DNA of 7,926 nt, taken from assembly GCA_945883455.1 (NCBI GenBank), contig CAMCXJ010000100.1, forward strand, positions 1 through 7,926, in the 5' to 3' direction. The position numbers and the translations under genes are program-made. Of this stretch, positions 1 to 6,095 are shown in pieces. Source of the stretch: Prosthecobacter debontii (GTDB lineage: Bacteria > Verrucomicrobiota > Verrucomicrobiia > Verrucomicrobiales > Akkermansiaceae). The notes below the pieces were generated by a model. The model was given only the letters and a program-made list of their open reading frames with translations, did no database searches and had not been told where the DNA came from. How positions within the stretch are numbered: position 1 is the first letter of the stretch; each line of letters starts with the position of its first letter.

Positions 1-2
1 AT

Positions 3-227
3 CTGGGATACCGGCGATTTCCTATAAGCCCAACGCGAGGCAAGGGCGCGCGAACCGTTCTGTCGAACTTTCGTCTCGTTCTAATGACAGCAAAAGACTA
101 CCGGAACGCCATGAAAATCACGACGGACTCCGGTCTCGCCAGCGGTGCAATTTACGACGCCCTCCACCTCTGCGGGGCTAGGAAAGCGGGCTGCGAACCC
201 GTTCATGACCGATCAAACAGTAGCTAA
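3..227 (+). pseudogene. VapC-like PIN-domain toxin, C-terminal fragment (5' cut by window edge, 3' end degenerate)
   Basis: The frame is open from the first bases of the window to a TAA at 225-227, giving about 74 visible residues. The stretch FRLVLMTAKDYRNAM, then SGAIYDALHLCGARKAGC, matches the C-terminal half of VapC-type PIN ribonucleases. In that family an LTAEDY-like motif precedes GGAIYDAL, whose Asp is one of the metal-binding acidic residues; here that Asp is encoded at 156-158. After KAGCE, family members continue with a strand and a T-x-N/D motif plus a short helix. This frame instead reads PVHDRSNSS and stops, so the last active-site block and C-terminal helix are missing. Neither other frame restores them. 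PIN toxins cleave RNA and are paired with an antitoxin encoded just upstream, which would lie outside the window. The first ATG inside the fragment, at 84, is internal and not a start. It is probably a decayed gene. A divergent but functional C-terminus is less likely. Confidence 0.6.
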
Positions 228-245
228 ATGTTAAAATGCGACACC

Positions 246-275
246 CGACCCCTAAAGACACGACCCCTAAAGACA
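246..275. repeat. Perfect 2 x 15-bp tandem repeat
   Basis: The unit CGACCCCTAAAGACA occurs twice back to back, at 246-260 and 261-275, with no mismatch. It lies just after the truncated PIN frame. Read on the minus strand the unit is TGTCTTTAGGGGTCG. The arrangement could be the edge of a small mobile or REP-like element or a replication-slippage duplication; the window alone cannot decide. Confidence 0.85.
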
Positions 276-280
276 TGCCC

Positions 281-306
281 GTTCATCCGTGGTTCGAATT
301 CTTTTC
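281..306 (+). repeat. Partial copy of the dispersed GTTCATC(T/C)G repeat
   Basis: GTTCATCCGTGGTTCGAATTC here resembles GTTCATCTGCAGTTGAATTC at 4528-4547, allowing three substitutions and one inserted base. Both stand in intergenic sequence in the same orientation on the plus strand. The first part is the complement of the AACCGCAGATGAAC-type arm seen at 4405-4418. It therefore looks like a solo arm of the larger element in the yheT-ffh spacer. Confidence 0.5.
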
Positions 307-386
307 CTAGTGGAGTAACCCTGACGCAAATACCGGTCTCCCGGGCTTGCGCTGGCCGGTGCGGTATTTTAGAAACGTGAAGCATT

Positions 387-2234
387 ATGGCAGCGGGATA
401 CACGGAGGACGATATCAAGTCACTGGATTGGCGGCAACACATCCGGCTCAGGCCGGGGATGTACATCGGGAAACTCGGCGACGGTTCCTCCTCGGACGAC
501 GGCATCTACATCCTGCTCAAGGAGGCCGTGGACAACTCGATCGACGAGCACATCATGGGCCACGGCAAGGAGGTGCGGATCGAGATCGACGAGGAAGGCC
601 GCGTCGAGGTTCGCGATTTCGGGCGCGGGATTCCGCTGGGGAAACTCTTCGATTGCGCGGCGCAAATCAACACCGGCGCGAAATACGACAGCGAGGCTTT
701 CAAAAAATCCGTGGGCCTCAACGGCGTCGGCATCAAAGCGGTGAACGCCCTTTCCGATTTTTTCGAGATCCAATCTTGGCGCGAAGGACAGACCAAGGCA
801 CTAGAGTTTTCCAAGGGCGAACTGACCGTGGACATGAAAAACCCGCGCAAGGACGACGGCCTCAACGGCACGCGCCTCGCCTTCGACATCGACCGCTCGA
901 TCTTCCCTGCGAAGACAAAATTCCGCGATCCCTTCGTGGAAAAGATGTGCCGCTACTACTCCTACCTGAACCCGGCGCTGACGGTGATTTTCAACGGCAA
1001 GAAGTTCCGCTCCAAGGACGGGCTGTTAGATTTGCTGCGCGAGGAAATGGAGACCGAGGCGCTGTATCCGCCCATCCATCTCATCGGGCACGACATCGAG
1101 ATCGCGTTCACGCATTGTGCGGAGAGCAGCGAGGAATACCACACGTTCGTAAATGGCCAGAACACCTCGCAGGGCGGCACGCACCTCGCCGCGTTCCGCG
1201 AGGCGCTGGTGCAGGTGATCCGAGGCTTTTACAAAAAGCAATACGACCCCGCCGACATCCGCGCGGGCATCGAGGCCGCGATCTGCGTGCGCATCATCGA
1301 GCCGGTTTTCGAATCGCAGACGAAAACGAAACTCGGCTCCTCAGTGATCGCGCCGGGCGGCGAGTCGCTGCGCGGGTTCATCGGGAATTTCCTCAAGGCA
1401 TCGCTCGACAACTATCTCCACAAGCACCCCCAAGTGGCGGAGGCAATCCAGAAGCGGATCAACGCCGCCGAGCGCGAGCGCAAGGATCTCAAAGGCATCC
1501 AGAAGATCGCCCGCGAGCGCGCGCGGCAGGCGAAAGTGCACAACAAGAAACTGCGCGACTGCCGCGTGAGGTTCGACTCCAAACACAAGCGTCGCGAGGA
1601 AAGCACCCTGTTCATCACCGAGGGAGACTCGGCCTCGGGGTCGATCACGAAGAGCCGCGATGTGGAAACGCAGGCGGTGTTTTCGCTGCGCGGCAAGCCG
1701 CTCAACACCTACTCGCTGCCCCGCAAGATCGTCTATGAAAACGAGGAGTTCGCCCTGCTGCAGGCGGCGCTGAACATCGAGGACGGCATCGAATCGCTTC
1801 GCTACAACAAGGTCGTCATCGCCACTGACGCCGACGTGGACGGGATGCACATCCGTTTGCTGTTGCTGACGTTTTTCCTCCAGTTTTTCCCGGAAATGAT
1901 CCGCGACGGGCATCTCTTCATTTTGCAGACACCCCTGTTCCGCGTGCGCAACAAGAAGGAAACCTTCTACTGCTACACCGAGGAGGAGCGCGTGAAGGCG
2001 ATCGAGAAATGCGGCAAGGCTGCCGAGATCACCCGCTTCAAGGGACTCGGCGAGATCTCGCCGGATGAGTTTAAGTTCATGATCGGCGCCGACATGAGGC
2101 TCGACCCCGTGGAATACGAGGAGGGCAAGGGAGTGAAGGAACTGCTCGCGTTCTACATGGGAAAAAACACCCCGAGCCGCCAGGAATACATCATCGAGAA
2201 CCTCCGCGAGGACGTGGACCGGCAGGTCGCTTGA
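387..2234 (+). CDS. parE: DNA topoisomerase IV subunit B-type protein (ParE; type IIA ATPase/TOPRIM subunit)
   Basis: This 615-residue protein is the ATP-hydrolysing subunit of a type IIA topoisomerase, which with its A subunit passes one DNA duplex through another to decatenate and relax chromosomes. The GHKL ATPase domain is complete: LLKEAVDNSIDE (catalytic Glu46, Mg-binding Asn50), RDFGRGIP (Asp77), GLNGVGIKAVNALS (110-123) and QTKTKL (311-316, the lysine reaching the ATP). The TOPRIM domain has EGDSAS (412-417) and DADVDG (481-486), and TRFKGLGE follows at 549-556. The length fits ParE, and there is no large insert as in proteobacterial GyrB. The N-terminus LDWRQHIRLRPGMYIGKLGDG and the end MGKNTPSRQEYI resemble the ParE form of Bacteroidota and related phyla. 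An in-frame TGA at 378-380 makes ATG 387 the first possible start; no clear Shine-Dalgarno is present. No parC follows. A gyrB assignment is possible but less likely. Confidence 0.88.
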   Translation: MAAGYTEDDIKSLDWRQHIRLRPGMYIGKLGDGSSSDDGIYILLKEAVDNSIDEHIMGHGKEVRIEIDEEGRVEVRDFGRGIPLGKLFDCAAQINTGAKYDSEAFKKSVGLNGVGIKAVNALSDFFEIQSWREGQTKALEFSKGELTVDMKNPRKDDGLNGTRLAFDIDRSIFPAKTKFRDPFVEKMCRYYSYLNPALTVIFNGKKFRSKDGLLDLLREEMETEALYPPIHLIGHDIEIAFTHCAESSEEYHTFVNGQNTSQGGTHLAAFREALVQVIRGFYKKQYDPADIRAGIEAAICVRIIEPVFESQTKTKLGSSVIAPGGESLRGFIGNFLKASLDNYLHKHPQVAEAIQKRINAAERERKDLKGIQKIARERARQAKVHNKKLRDCRVRFDSKHKRREESTLFITEGDSASGSITKSRDVETQAVFSLRGKPLNTYSLPRKIVYENEEFALLQAALNIEDGIESLRYNKVVIATDADVDGMHIRLLLLTFFLQFFPEMIRDGHLFILQTPLFRVRNKKETFYCYTEEERVKAIEKCGKAAEITRFKGLGEISPDEFKFMIGADMRLDPVEYEEGKGVKELLAFYMGKNTPSRQEYIIENLREDVDRQVA

Positions 2235-2240
2235 AGCGCA

Positions 2241-3197
2241 CTATTGCCGGTATCTTTCGTAAGCGTTCACGATGTGCTCGACGATGGGATGGCGGACGAT
2301 GTCGGCTGACGTGAATCGCGTGAACGCGATGCCCTTGATGCCGCCCAACGCATGCTCCGCTTCGTGGAGGCCGGAGCGCACGCCGGGCTTGAGATCGATC
2401 TGCGAGGAATCCCCCGTCACCACGAGTTTCGATTCCTCGCCGAGGCGGGTGAGCGCCATGAACATCTGCTCGCGTGTTGTGTTCTGCGCCTCATCAAGGA
2501 TCACGAACGAACGCGACAAAGTGCGGCCACGCATAAAAGCGAGCGGTGCGATTTCTATAATTTCTTCATCGAGGTAGCGCTGCGCCTCCTCGGGATCGAG
2601 CATGTCATGGATCGCGTCGTATAGCGGGCGCAGGTAAGGGGCGACCTTTTCCTTCAGATCCCCCGGCAGGAAACCCAGCGCCTCGCCGGCCTCCACGGCG
2701 GGACGGGTGAGGATGATGCGGTGAATCGCCCGCTTCTTCAGCATGTGCAGGCCGACGGCCATCGCGAGGTAGGTCTTGCCGGTGCCCGCCGGACCGAGCC
2801 CGAAGGTCACGTCGTTTTCCTGGATCGCTTTCACATATCCGAACTGGTTCGGAGTGCGAGGGGAAACGGTCTTGCGGTTGCGTGAGCCGACGAGACGGAC
2901 GCTGGAAAGCGAGTTCAGCGGGATCTCGCCGGACTGACGCACGACATCCACCGCCAGCCGGAAATCCCGCGCGGAGATGTGCAGGCCGTTGCGCTGCGTG
3001 GCTTCCAGATCATGGAACACTTTTGCCGCTAGCAGGGTGGAATCCTCCGCCCCGGTGAAACTGATCCATCCGTCCCGCGTCACGGTTTTCAGCTCTAGCT
3101 CCTGCTCCATGTAGGAAAGGTTGCGCCGGTCGTTCGCAAACAGCCCCTGCAGGAACTGCGGGGTGTCGAACTCGAGCTTGAGGGAGGTGGTTTTCAC
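2241..3197 (-). CDS. phoH: PhoH-family ATPase (PhoH-like, YbeZ type)
   Basis: The protein has 318 residues, typical of the YbeZ/PhoH group. An N-terminal KH-like region of about 110 residues (FANDRRNLSYMEQEL, then ARDFRLAVDVV) precedes a P-loop NTPase domain. Visible motifs are Walker A GPAGTGKT (135-142), RPAVEAGEALGFLPGD (165-180), Walker B FVILDEAQN (231-239), TGDSSQIDL (261-269) and a closing SADIVRHPIV segment (297-306). PhoH proteins are cytoplasmic ATPases linked to RNA metabolism and ribosome quality control, usually encoded beside ybeY; here no ybeY follows because the next gene is the convergent parE, 6 bp away. The start is GTG at 3197. It is the only ordinary start before the upstream in-frame TAG (3222-3224), and the next Met is at residue 30. 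No Shine-Dalgarno is visible. A hairpin and a 10-bp palindrome lie just upstream. Confidence 0.9.
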   Translation of the reverse strand: MKTTSLKLEFDTPQFLQGLFANDRRNLSYMEQELELKTVTRDGWISFTGAEDSTLLAAKVFHDLEATQRNGLHISARDFRLAVDVVRQSGEIPLNSLSSVRLVGSRNRKTVSPRTPNQFGYVKAIQENDVTFGLGPAGTGKTYLAMAVGLHMLKKRAIHRIILTRPAVEAGEALGFLPGDLKEKVAPYLRPLYDAIHDMLDPEEAQRYLDEEIIEIAPLAFMRGRTLSRSFVILDEAQNTTREQMFMALTRLGEESKLVVTGDSSQIDLKPGVRSGLHEAEHALGGIKGIAFTRFTSADIVRHPIVEHIVNAYERYRQ

Positions 3198-3212
3198 GGT
3201 AATGGATTTTAT

Positions 3213-3241
3213 GCGCCGGCGCTAGCCCCTTCCAAGGCTAG
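3213..3241 (-). other. Hairpin and 10-bp palindrome just upstream of the phoH start
   Basis: CTAGCC at 3222-3227 pairs with GGCTAG at 3236-3241 around an 8-nt loop. It abuts the perfect palindrome GCGCCGGCGC (3213-3222), which ends 16 nt before the phoH GTG. No T-tract follows on the minus strand, so this is not a standard intrinsic terminator. It could be a structured 5' leader, an operator or the remains of a terminator for the upstream hydrolase. The loop sequence CCTTCCAAG also occurs at 3270-3278. Confidence 0.35.
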
Positions 3242-3377
3242 AGGGCAAACGTATTTAAATTCTGAGGGGCCTTCCAAGTATGAGTTGTCCCATCCGGCAC
3301 ATTTGACACGTCCCTTGATATCGCGGTTGTGGGCATGTGATTGCAAAGTATAATTATCTTATCAGGATGGCGGATCT

Positions 3378-4346
3378 TTAAGTGCGTCTACCCAGCGCGG
3401 CGAGGAATTCGACGGCGCGTGTTTCCGACCAATATTCGCGACCTGCGCCGAAACCGACGTGACCGCCTTCGGCGGGGATTTCGAGGTGGAGGTGCGTGCT
3501 GGCCTCCGCTTCCTCACGGGGGTAGCAGGAGGAGCCGAGGAAGGGATCATTCTGCGCGTTGACGAGGAGGGTGGGGATAACGATCGCGGGGAGGAAAGGG
3601 CGGCTGCTACTACGTTTCCAGTAATCCTCCGCGTTACGGAAACCGTTCAGCGGTGCAGTGAAGCGGCTGTCGAACTCGGTGAAAGTCCGCATCTTTTCCA
3701 GTCCTGTGAGATCGAAGTTTTCCGGAAACCTGCCATGCTTTTCCCTGACCTTGGCGCGCAGCGTTTTCATGAAGCGCTCCATGTAGATCGCGTTTTCAGC
3801 TTGCTCGAGGCTGGCGGCGCAACAGGCGAGATCGCAGGGTGCAGAGAAAGCCACGGCGCGCCGGATCTTCGGGTGGGTCTCGCCACCGCGCTCGCCGAGG
3901 TATTTGAGCGTGAGATTGCCGCCGAGGCTGAAGCCGATGAGGTCGATCCACTCCGCCGGATGGACGCTGAGGGCGTGGCGGATGATGGTTTCGAGATCGC
4001 CGGTCTTGCCGCTGTGGTAAAAGGCAGGGAGGCGGTTGGGTTCACCGCCACAGCCGCGGAAGCTCCAAGCGAGCACGTCCCAGCCGCGCTTCATGAGGGC
4101 GCGTGCCATAGCTTGGATGTAATTCGCCCGAGGGGAGCCCTCAAGCCCATGCGAAAGGATCGCGAGCCGATTGCCCTTTCCTCCCGACCATTCGAGATCG
4201 AGGAAATCCCCGTCCTCCAGCTCCAAGCGCTCGCGGCGATTTGTCACCGGCGCGACCCTGCGGAATAGCGCAGGGTGGATCGTCTGCAAATGGGCACCGC
4301 GCAACCATGCGGGAGGGCGGTAGGTTGATTTCTCGATAAGCGGCAT
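3378..4346 (-). CDS. Alpha/beta-fold hydrolase, YheT family
   Basis: The 322-residue protein belongs to the YheT-like branch of the alpha/beta hydrolases, for which members of 320-350 residues are usual. The family N-terminus is present as PPAWLRGAHLQTIHPALFRR (11-30). HGLEG (66-70) carries the oxyanion-hole strand and GFSLGG (138-143) the nucleophile Ser140. Asp267 in NAQNDPF and His296 in GGHVGF complete the likely triad. There is no signal peptide or clear membrane segment, so it should act in the cytoplasm. The family is assigned esterase-like activity but its natural substrate is not settled. The gene stands between ffh and phoH with spacers of 229 and 180 bp, so its position gives no functional hint. 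ATG 4346 places the family N-terminal motif at the expected position; upstream sequence lacks a Shine-Dalgarno. Confidence 0.86.
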   Translation of the reverse strand: MPLIEKSTYRPPAWLRGAHLQTIHPALFRRVAPVTNRRERLELEDGDFLDLEWSGGKGNRLAILSHGLEGSPRANYIQAMARALMKRGWDVLAWSFRGCGGEPNRLPAFYHSGKTGDLETIIRHALSVHPAEWIDLIGFSLGGNLTLKYLGERGGETHPKIRRAVAFSAPCDLACCAASLEQAENAIYMERFMKTLRAKVREKHGRFPENFDLTGLEKMRTFTEFDSRFTAPLNGFRNAEDYWKRSSSRPFLPAIVIPTLLVNAQNDPFLGSSCYPREEAEASTHLHLEIPAEGGHVGFGAGREYWSETRAVEFLAALGRRT

Positions 4347-4404
4347 TTCAGGAGCGGTCTGAAAAAATGGAAAAGCGCCTGTCTGCTAGTTGGGAAGAGT
4401 TTTT

Positions 4405-4557
4405 AACCGCAGATGGACTCAGATTCACGCAGATGTAAGAAGGGATGAAATACTAAAGAATTTCCACGTCCCCGTTTTTCATCTGAATTCTTTATCTGCG
4501 TCTTTATGCCCTGTAGGGTACATTGACGTTCATCTGCAGTTGAATTCCTCACATCTG
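4405..4557. repeat. Inverted intergenic repeat element built on CAGAT motifs
   Basis: The left half has CAGAT three times at an exact 10-bp period (4410, 4420, 4430). The right half has the complement ATCTG four times (4481, 4494, 4532, 4553). The outer arms, AACCGCAGATGGAC at 4405-4418 and GTTCATCTGCAGTT at 4528-4541, are inverted repeats matching at 12 of 14 positions, so the transcript could fold into a long imperfect stem. It fills most of the spacer between ffh and the hydrolase gene. AACGCAGATG-like intergenic repeats are, to my recollection, common in some Verrucomicrobiota and related genomes. There is no coding capacity. Confidence 0.6.
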
Positions 4558-4575
4558 GATTGTTAGGGCATCCAC

Positions 4576-5958
4576 TCAGAACGGGAATTTCCCGCCCATG
4601 CCGCCGAGGCCTTTCATCATGTCGCTCATGCCTCGGGGGCCGCCCATGGATTTCATCATGTTCTTCATTTTGCCGGGCGAGCGCATCATCTTGCGCATCT
4701 CGCCGAACTGCTTGATGAGCTGGTTCACCTGCATAATCGAGGTGCCGGAACCGGCGGCGATGCGCTGGCGGCGCGAGGCCTTGATGATCTCCGGACGGGA
4801 GCGCTCGTAGGGTGTCATCGAGAGTACGATGGCCTCGGTGCGCTTGATCTTGCTGTTGTCGAGGGCACCGGCGGGGAGCTGTTTCTTGATCTTGCTGAAG
4901 CCGGGCATCAGACCGAGCAAGCCCTCCAGCGGGCCGAGCTTCTGGATCATGCGCATCTGGTCGAGGAAGTCGTTGAAATCAAATTTTCCTTCCTGCATCC
5001 GCTTCATCGAGCGCATCGCGTCCTCCTCGTTCACCGCCTCGGCGACGTTTTCGACCATGCTGACGATGTCGCCCATGCCGAGGATGCGGTCGGCCATGCG
5101 CGAGGGATGAAACTCCATGAGCTGGTCGAGTTTCTCGCCCTCGCCCGCGTATTTGATCGGCTTGCCGGTGACCTCGCGCATGGAGAGTGCCGCGCCGCCG
5201 CGGGCGTCGCCGTCGAGTTTCGTGAGCACGATGCCGGTGATGCCCACCGCGTCGTTGAAATGGGTGGCTACGGATACGGCCTGCTGGCCAGTGGCGGCGT
5301 CGGCGACGAGGAGGGTTTCCTTGGGTTTCAGGAAAGCGTTCAGTTTCTTGAGTTCCTCGATGAGCCGCTCGTCGATTTCCTGGCGGCCTGCGGTGTCGAA
5401 GATCAGGACGGTGGCGCCGCTGCTTTCACCGAAGGCGATGGCATCGCGGGCGACCTTGATCACATCGCTCTCGCCTTTCTCCGGGGCGAAACACGGTACA
5501 TCCGCCTGTTTGGCGAGGGTCTGGAGCTGCTCGATGGCGGCGGGTCGGTAAAGGTCGCAGGCGACGAGCAGCGGGCGACGGCCTTCCTTTTTCAGGCGGC
5601 GTGCGAGCTTCGCGGAGGTGGTGGTTTTTCCCGCGCCGTTGAGGCCGACCATCAGGATGCGGGCGGGCGGGTTGAGGTCGAGCGGGACGTTGTCGCCGCC
5701 GAGGACGCGGGTGAGTTCGTCGTGGAAAAATTTCACGATCATCTCGCCGGGCTTGATCGACTTGAGGACGTCCTCGCCCATCGAGGCTTCCTTGACGCGG
5801 GCGATCAGCTCCTTCGCCACGCCGAATTCCACATCCGCCTCGAGCAGCGCGATGCGGATTTCGCGGAGGGCGTCAGTGATGTTTTTATCGGAAATTTTGC
5901 CGACGCCACGGAGGTTGCGGAAGGTCTTGTCTAGGTTGTCGCTGAGGGCGGAGAACAT
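4576..5958 (-). CDS. ffh: Signal recognition particle protein Ffh (SRP54)
   Basis: Ffh is the SRP GTPase that binds 4.5S RNA and signal sequences emerging from the ribosome and delivers the complex to FtsY at the membrane. The 460-residue length is typical. The N domain (about 1-95) is helical. The G domain shows GLNGAGKTT (105-113), ACDLYRPAAIEQL (133-145), DTAGR (189-193) and TKLDGDARGG (246-255). The methionine-rich M domain (about 300-435) contains the RNA-binding helix-turn-helix segment MTPYERSRPEIIKASRRQRI (381-400) followed by AAGSGTS. The tail (about 421-460) is rich in Met and Gly and contains repeated M-K-x-M and GLGGMGG patches. An in-frame TAA at 5968-5970 leaves ATG 5958 as the start. 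The 5' flank is an AT-rich heptamer array with no Shine-Dalgarno. The common downstream partners rpsP-rimM-trmD are absent; a hydrolase gene follows instead. Confidence 0.96.
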   Translation of the reverse strand: MFSALSDNLDKTFRNLRGVGKISDKNITDALREIRIALLEADVEFGVAKELIARVKEASMGEDVLKSIKPGEMIVKFFHDELTRVLGGDNVPLDLNPPARILMVGLNGAGKTTTSAKLARRLKKEGRRPLLVACDLYRPAAIEQLQTLAKQADVPCFAPEKGESDVIKVARDAIAFGESSGATVLIFDTAGRQEIDERLIEELKKLNAFLKPKETLLVADAATGQQAVSVATHFNDAVGITGIVLTKLDGDARGGAALSMREVTGKPIKYAGEGEKLDQLMEFHPSRMADRILGMGDIVSMVENVAEAVNEEDAMRSMKRMQEGKFDFNDFLDQMRMIQKLGPLEGLLGLMPGFSKIKKQLPAGALDNSKIKRTEAIVLSMTPYERSRPEIIKASRRQRIAAGSGTSIMQVNQLIKQFGEMRKMMRSPGKMKNMMKSMGGPRGMSDMMKGLGGMGGKFPF

Positions 5959-5962
5959 GGGG

Positions 5963-5990
5963 AAACTTTAAATTTTAAACTTTAAATCTC
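5963..5990. repeat. AT-rich heptamer array immediately upstream of ffh
   Basis: Four degenerate 7-bp units stand in tandem on the plus strand: AAACTTT, AAATTTT, AAACTTT, AAATCTC. They begin 4 bp from the ffh start codon. The base composition contrasts sharply with the GC-rich surroundings. An AT-rich block here could serve as the ffh promoter -10 region and early leader (TAAAAT on the minus strand at 5977-5972), but no matching -35 is visible. Confidence 0.6.
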
Positions 5991-6072
5991 AAGGAAGAGG
6001 CGAGGATTCAAGGGGGAAAGAAGCCGAGGAGACTGAGGGATATCAATGGTGCGAGGCTATGTTCCTAAGTTC

Positions 6073-6093
6073 AAATCTCAAATCTCAAAATTC
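6073..6093. repeat. Second heptamer array downstream of the deacetylase gene
   Basis: Three 7-bp units stand in tandem: AAATCTC, AAATCTC, AAAATTC. The first two equal the last unit of the array at 5984-5990. The array sits 2 bp beyond the stop codon of the deacetylase gene, so the two arrays sit near the two ends of the 137-bp spacer. Confidence 0.6.
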
Positions 6094-6095
6094 AC

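Larger units (their letters stand above)
228..386. other. Gene-free repeat-bearing spacer upstream of parE
   Basis: No credible coding sequence is visible in either strand. The stretch holds a perfect 15-bp tandem duplication (246-275), a partial copy of a dispersed repeat (281-306) and a loose inverted repeat, CGCAA at 325-329 with TTGCG at 347-351. The parE promoter should lie here, but no convincing sigma70-type pair is visible: TTGCGC at 347-352 and TAGAAA at 370-375 have a 17-bp spacer but fit poorly and would leave almost no leader. Confidence 0.5.

Noticed and set aside
246..275. CRISPR-like repeat
   Set aside because: Only two contiguous copies with no spacer between them and no cas genes.
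290..301. GGTTCGAATTC resembling a tRNA T-arm
   Set aside because: Flanking bases do not pair as a T stem (CCGTG against TCTTT), and no acceptor, D or anticodon arms are found; it is explained by the dispersed repeat.
224..505. 93-residue minus-strand frame over the parE start
   Set aside because: It is built partly from the 15-bp tandem repeat (VFRGR twice) and the antisense of parE, with no family resemblance.
347..1738. 463-residue plus-strand frame overlapping parE
   Set aside because: It is Arg/His/Gly-rich, has no recognisable domain and lies in another frame of a clearly conserved topoisomerase gene; long spurious frames are expected in GC-rich codon usage.
3327..3354. Plus-strand TATAAT at 3349-3354 with TTGTGG 16 bp upstream
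   Set aside because: The -10 is perfect but the -35 is poor and no plus-strand gene lies downstream; an antisense RNA to the hydrolase gene is possible but unsupported. On the minus strand the same site reads TATACT, again without a -35.
3459..4268. 269-residue plus-strand frame antisense to the hydrolase gene
   Set aside because: The minus strand has an intact family-length hydrolase with a full catalytic triad; the plus frame has no recognisable features.
4506..4571. ATGCCCT (4506-4512) and AGGGCAT (4565-4571) inverted pair, and CCCTGTAGGG at 4509-4518, as an ffh terminator
   Set aside because: Short stems with a long or 2-nt loop, and no T-tract on the minus strand.
5107..5934. 275-residue plus-strand frame antisense to ffh
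   Set aside because: Mirror frame of a strongly conserved gene; composition is Gly/Ala/Asp/Glu-rich without motifs.
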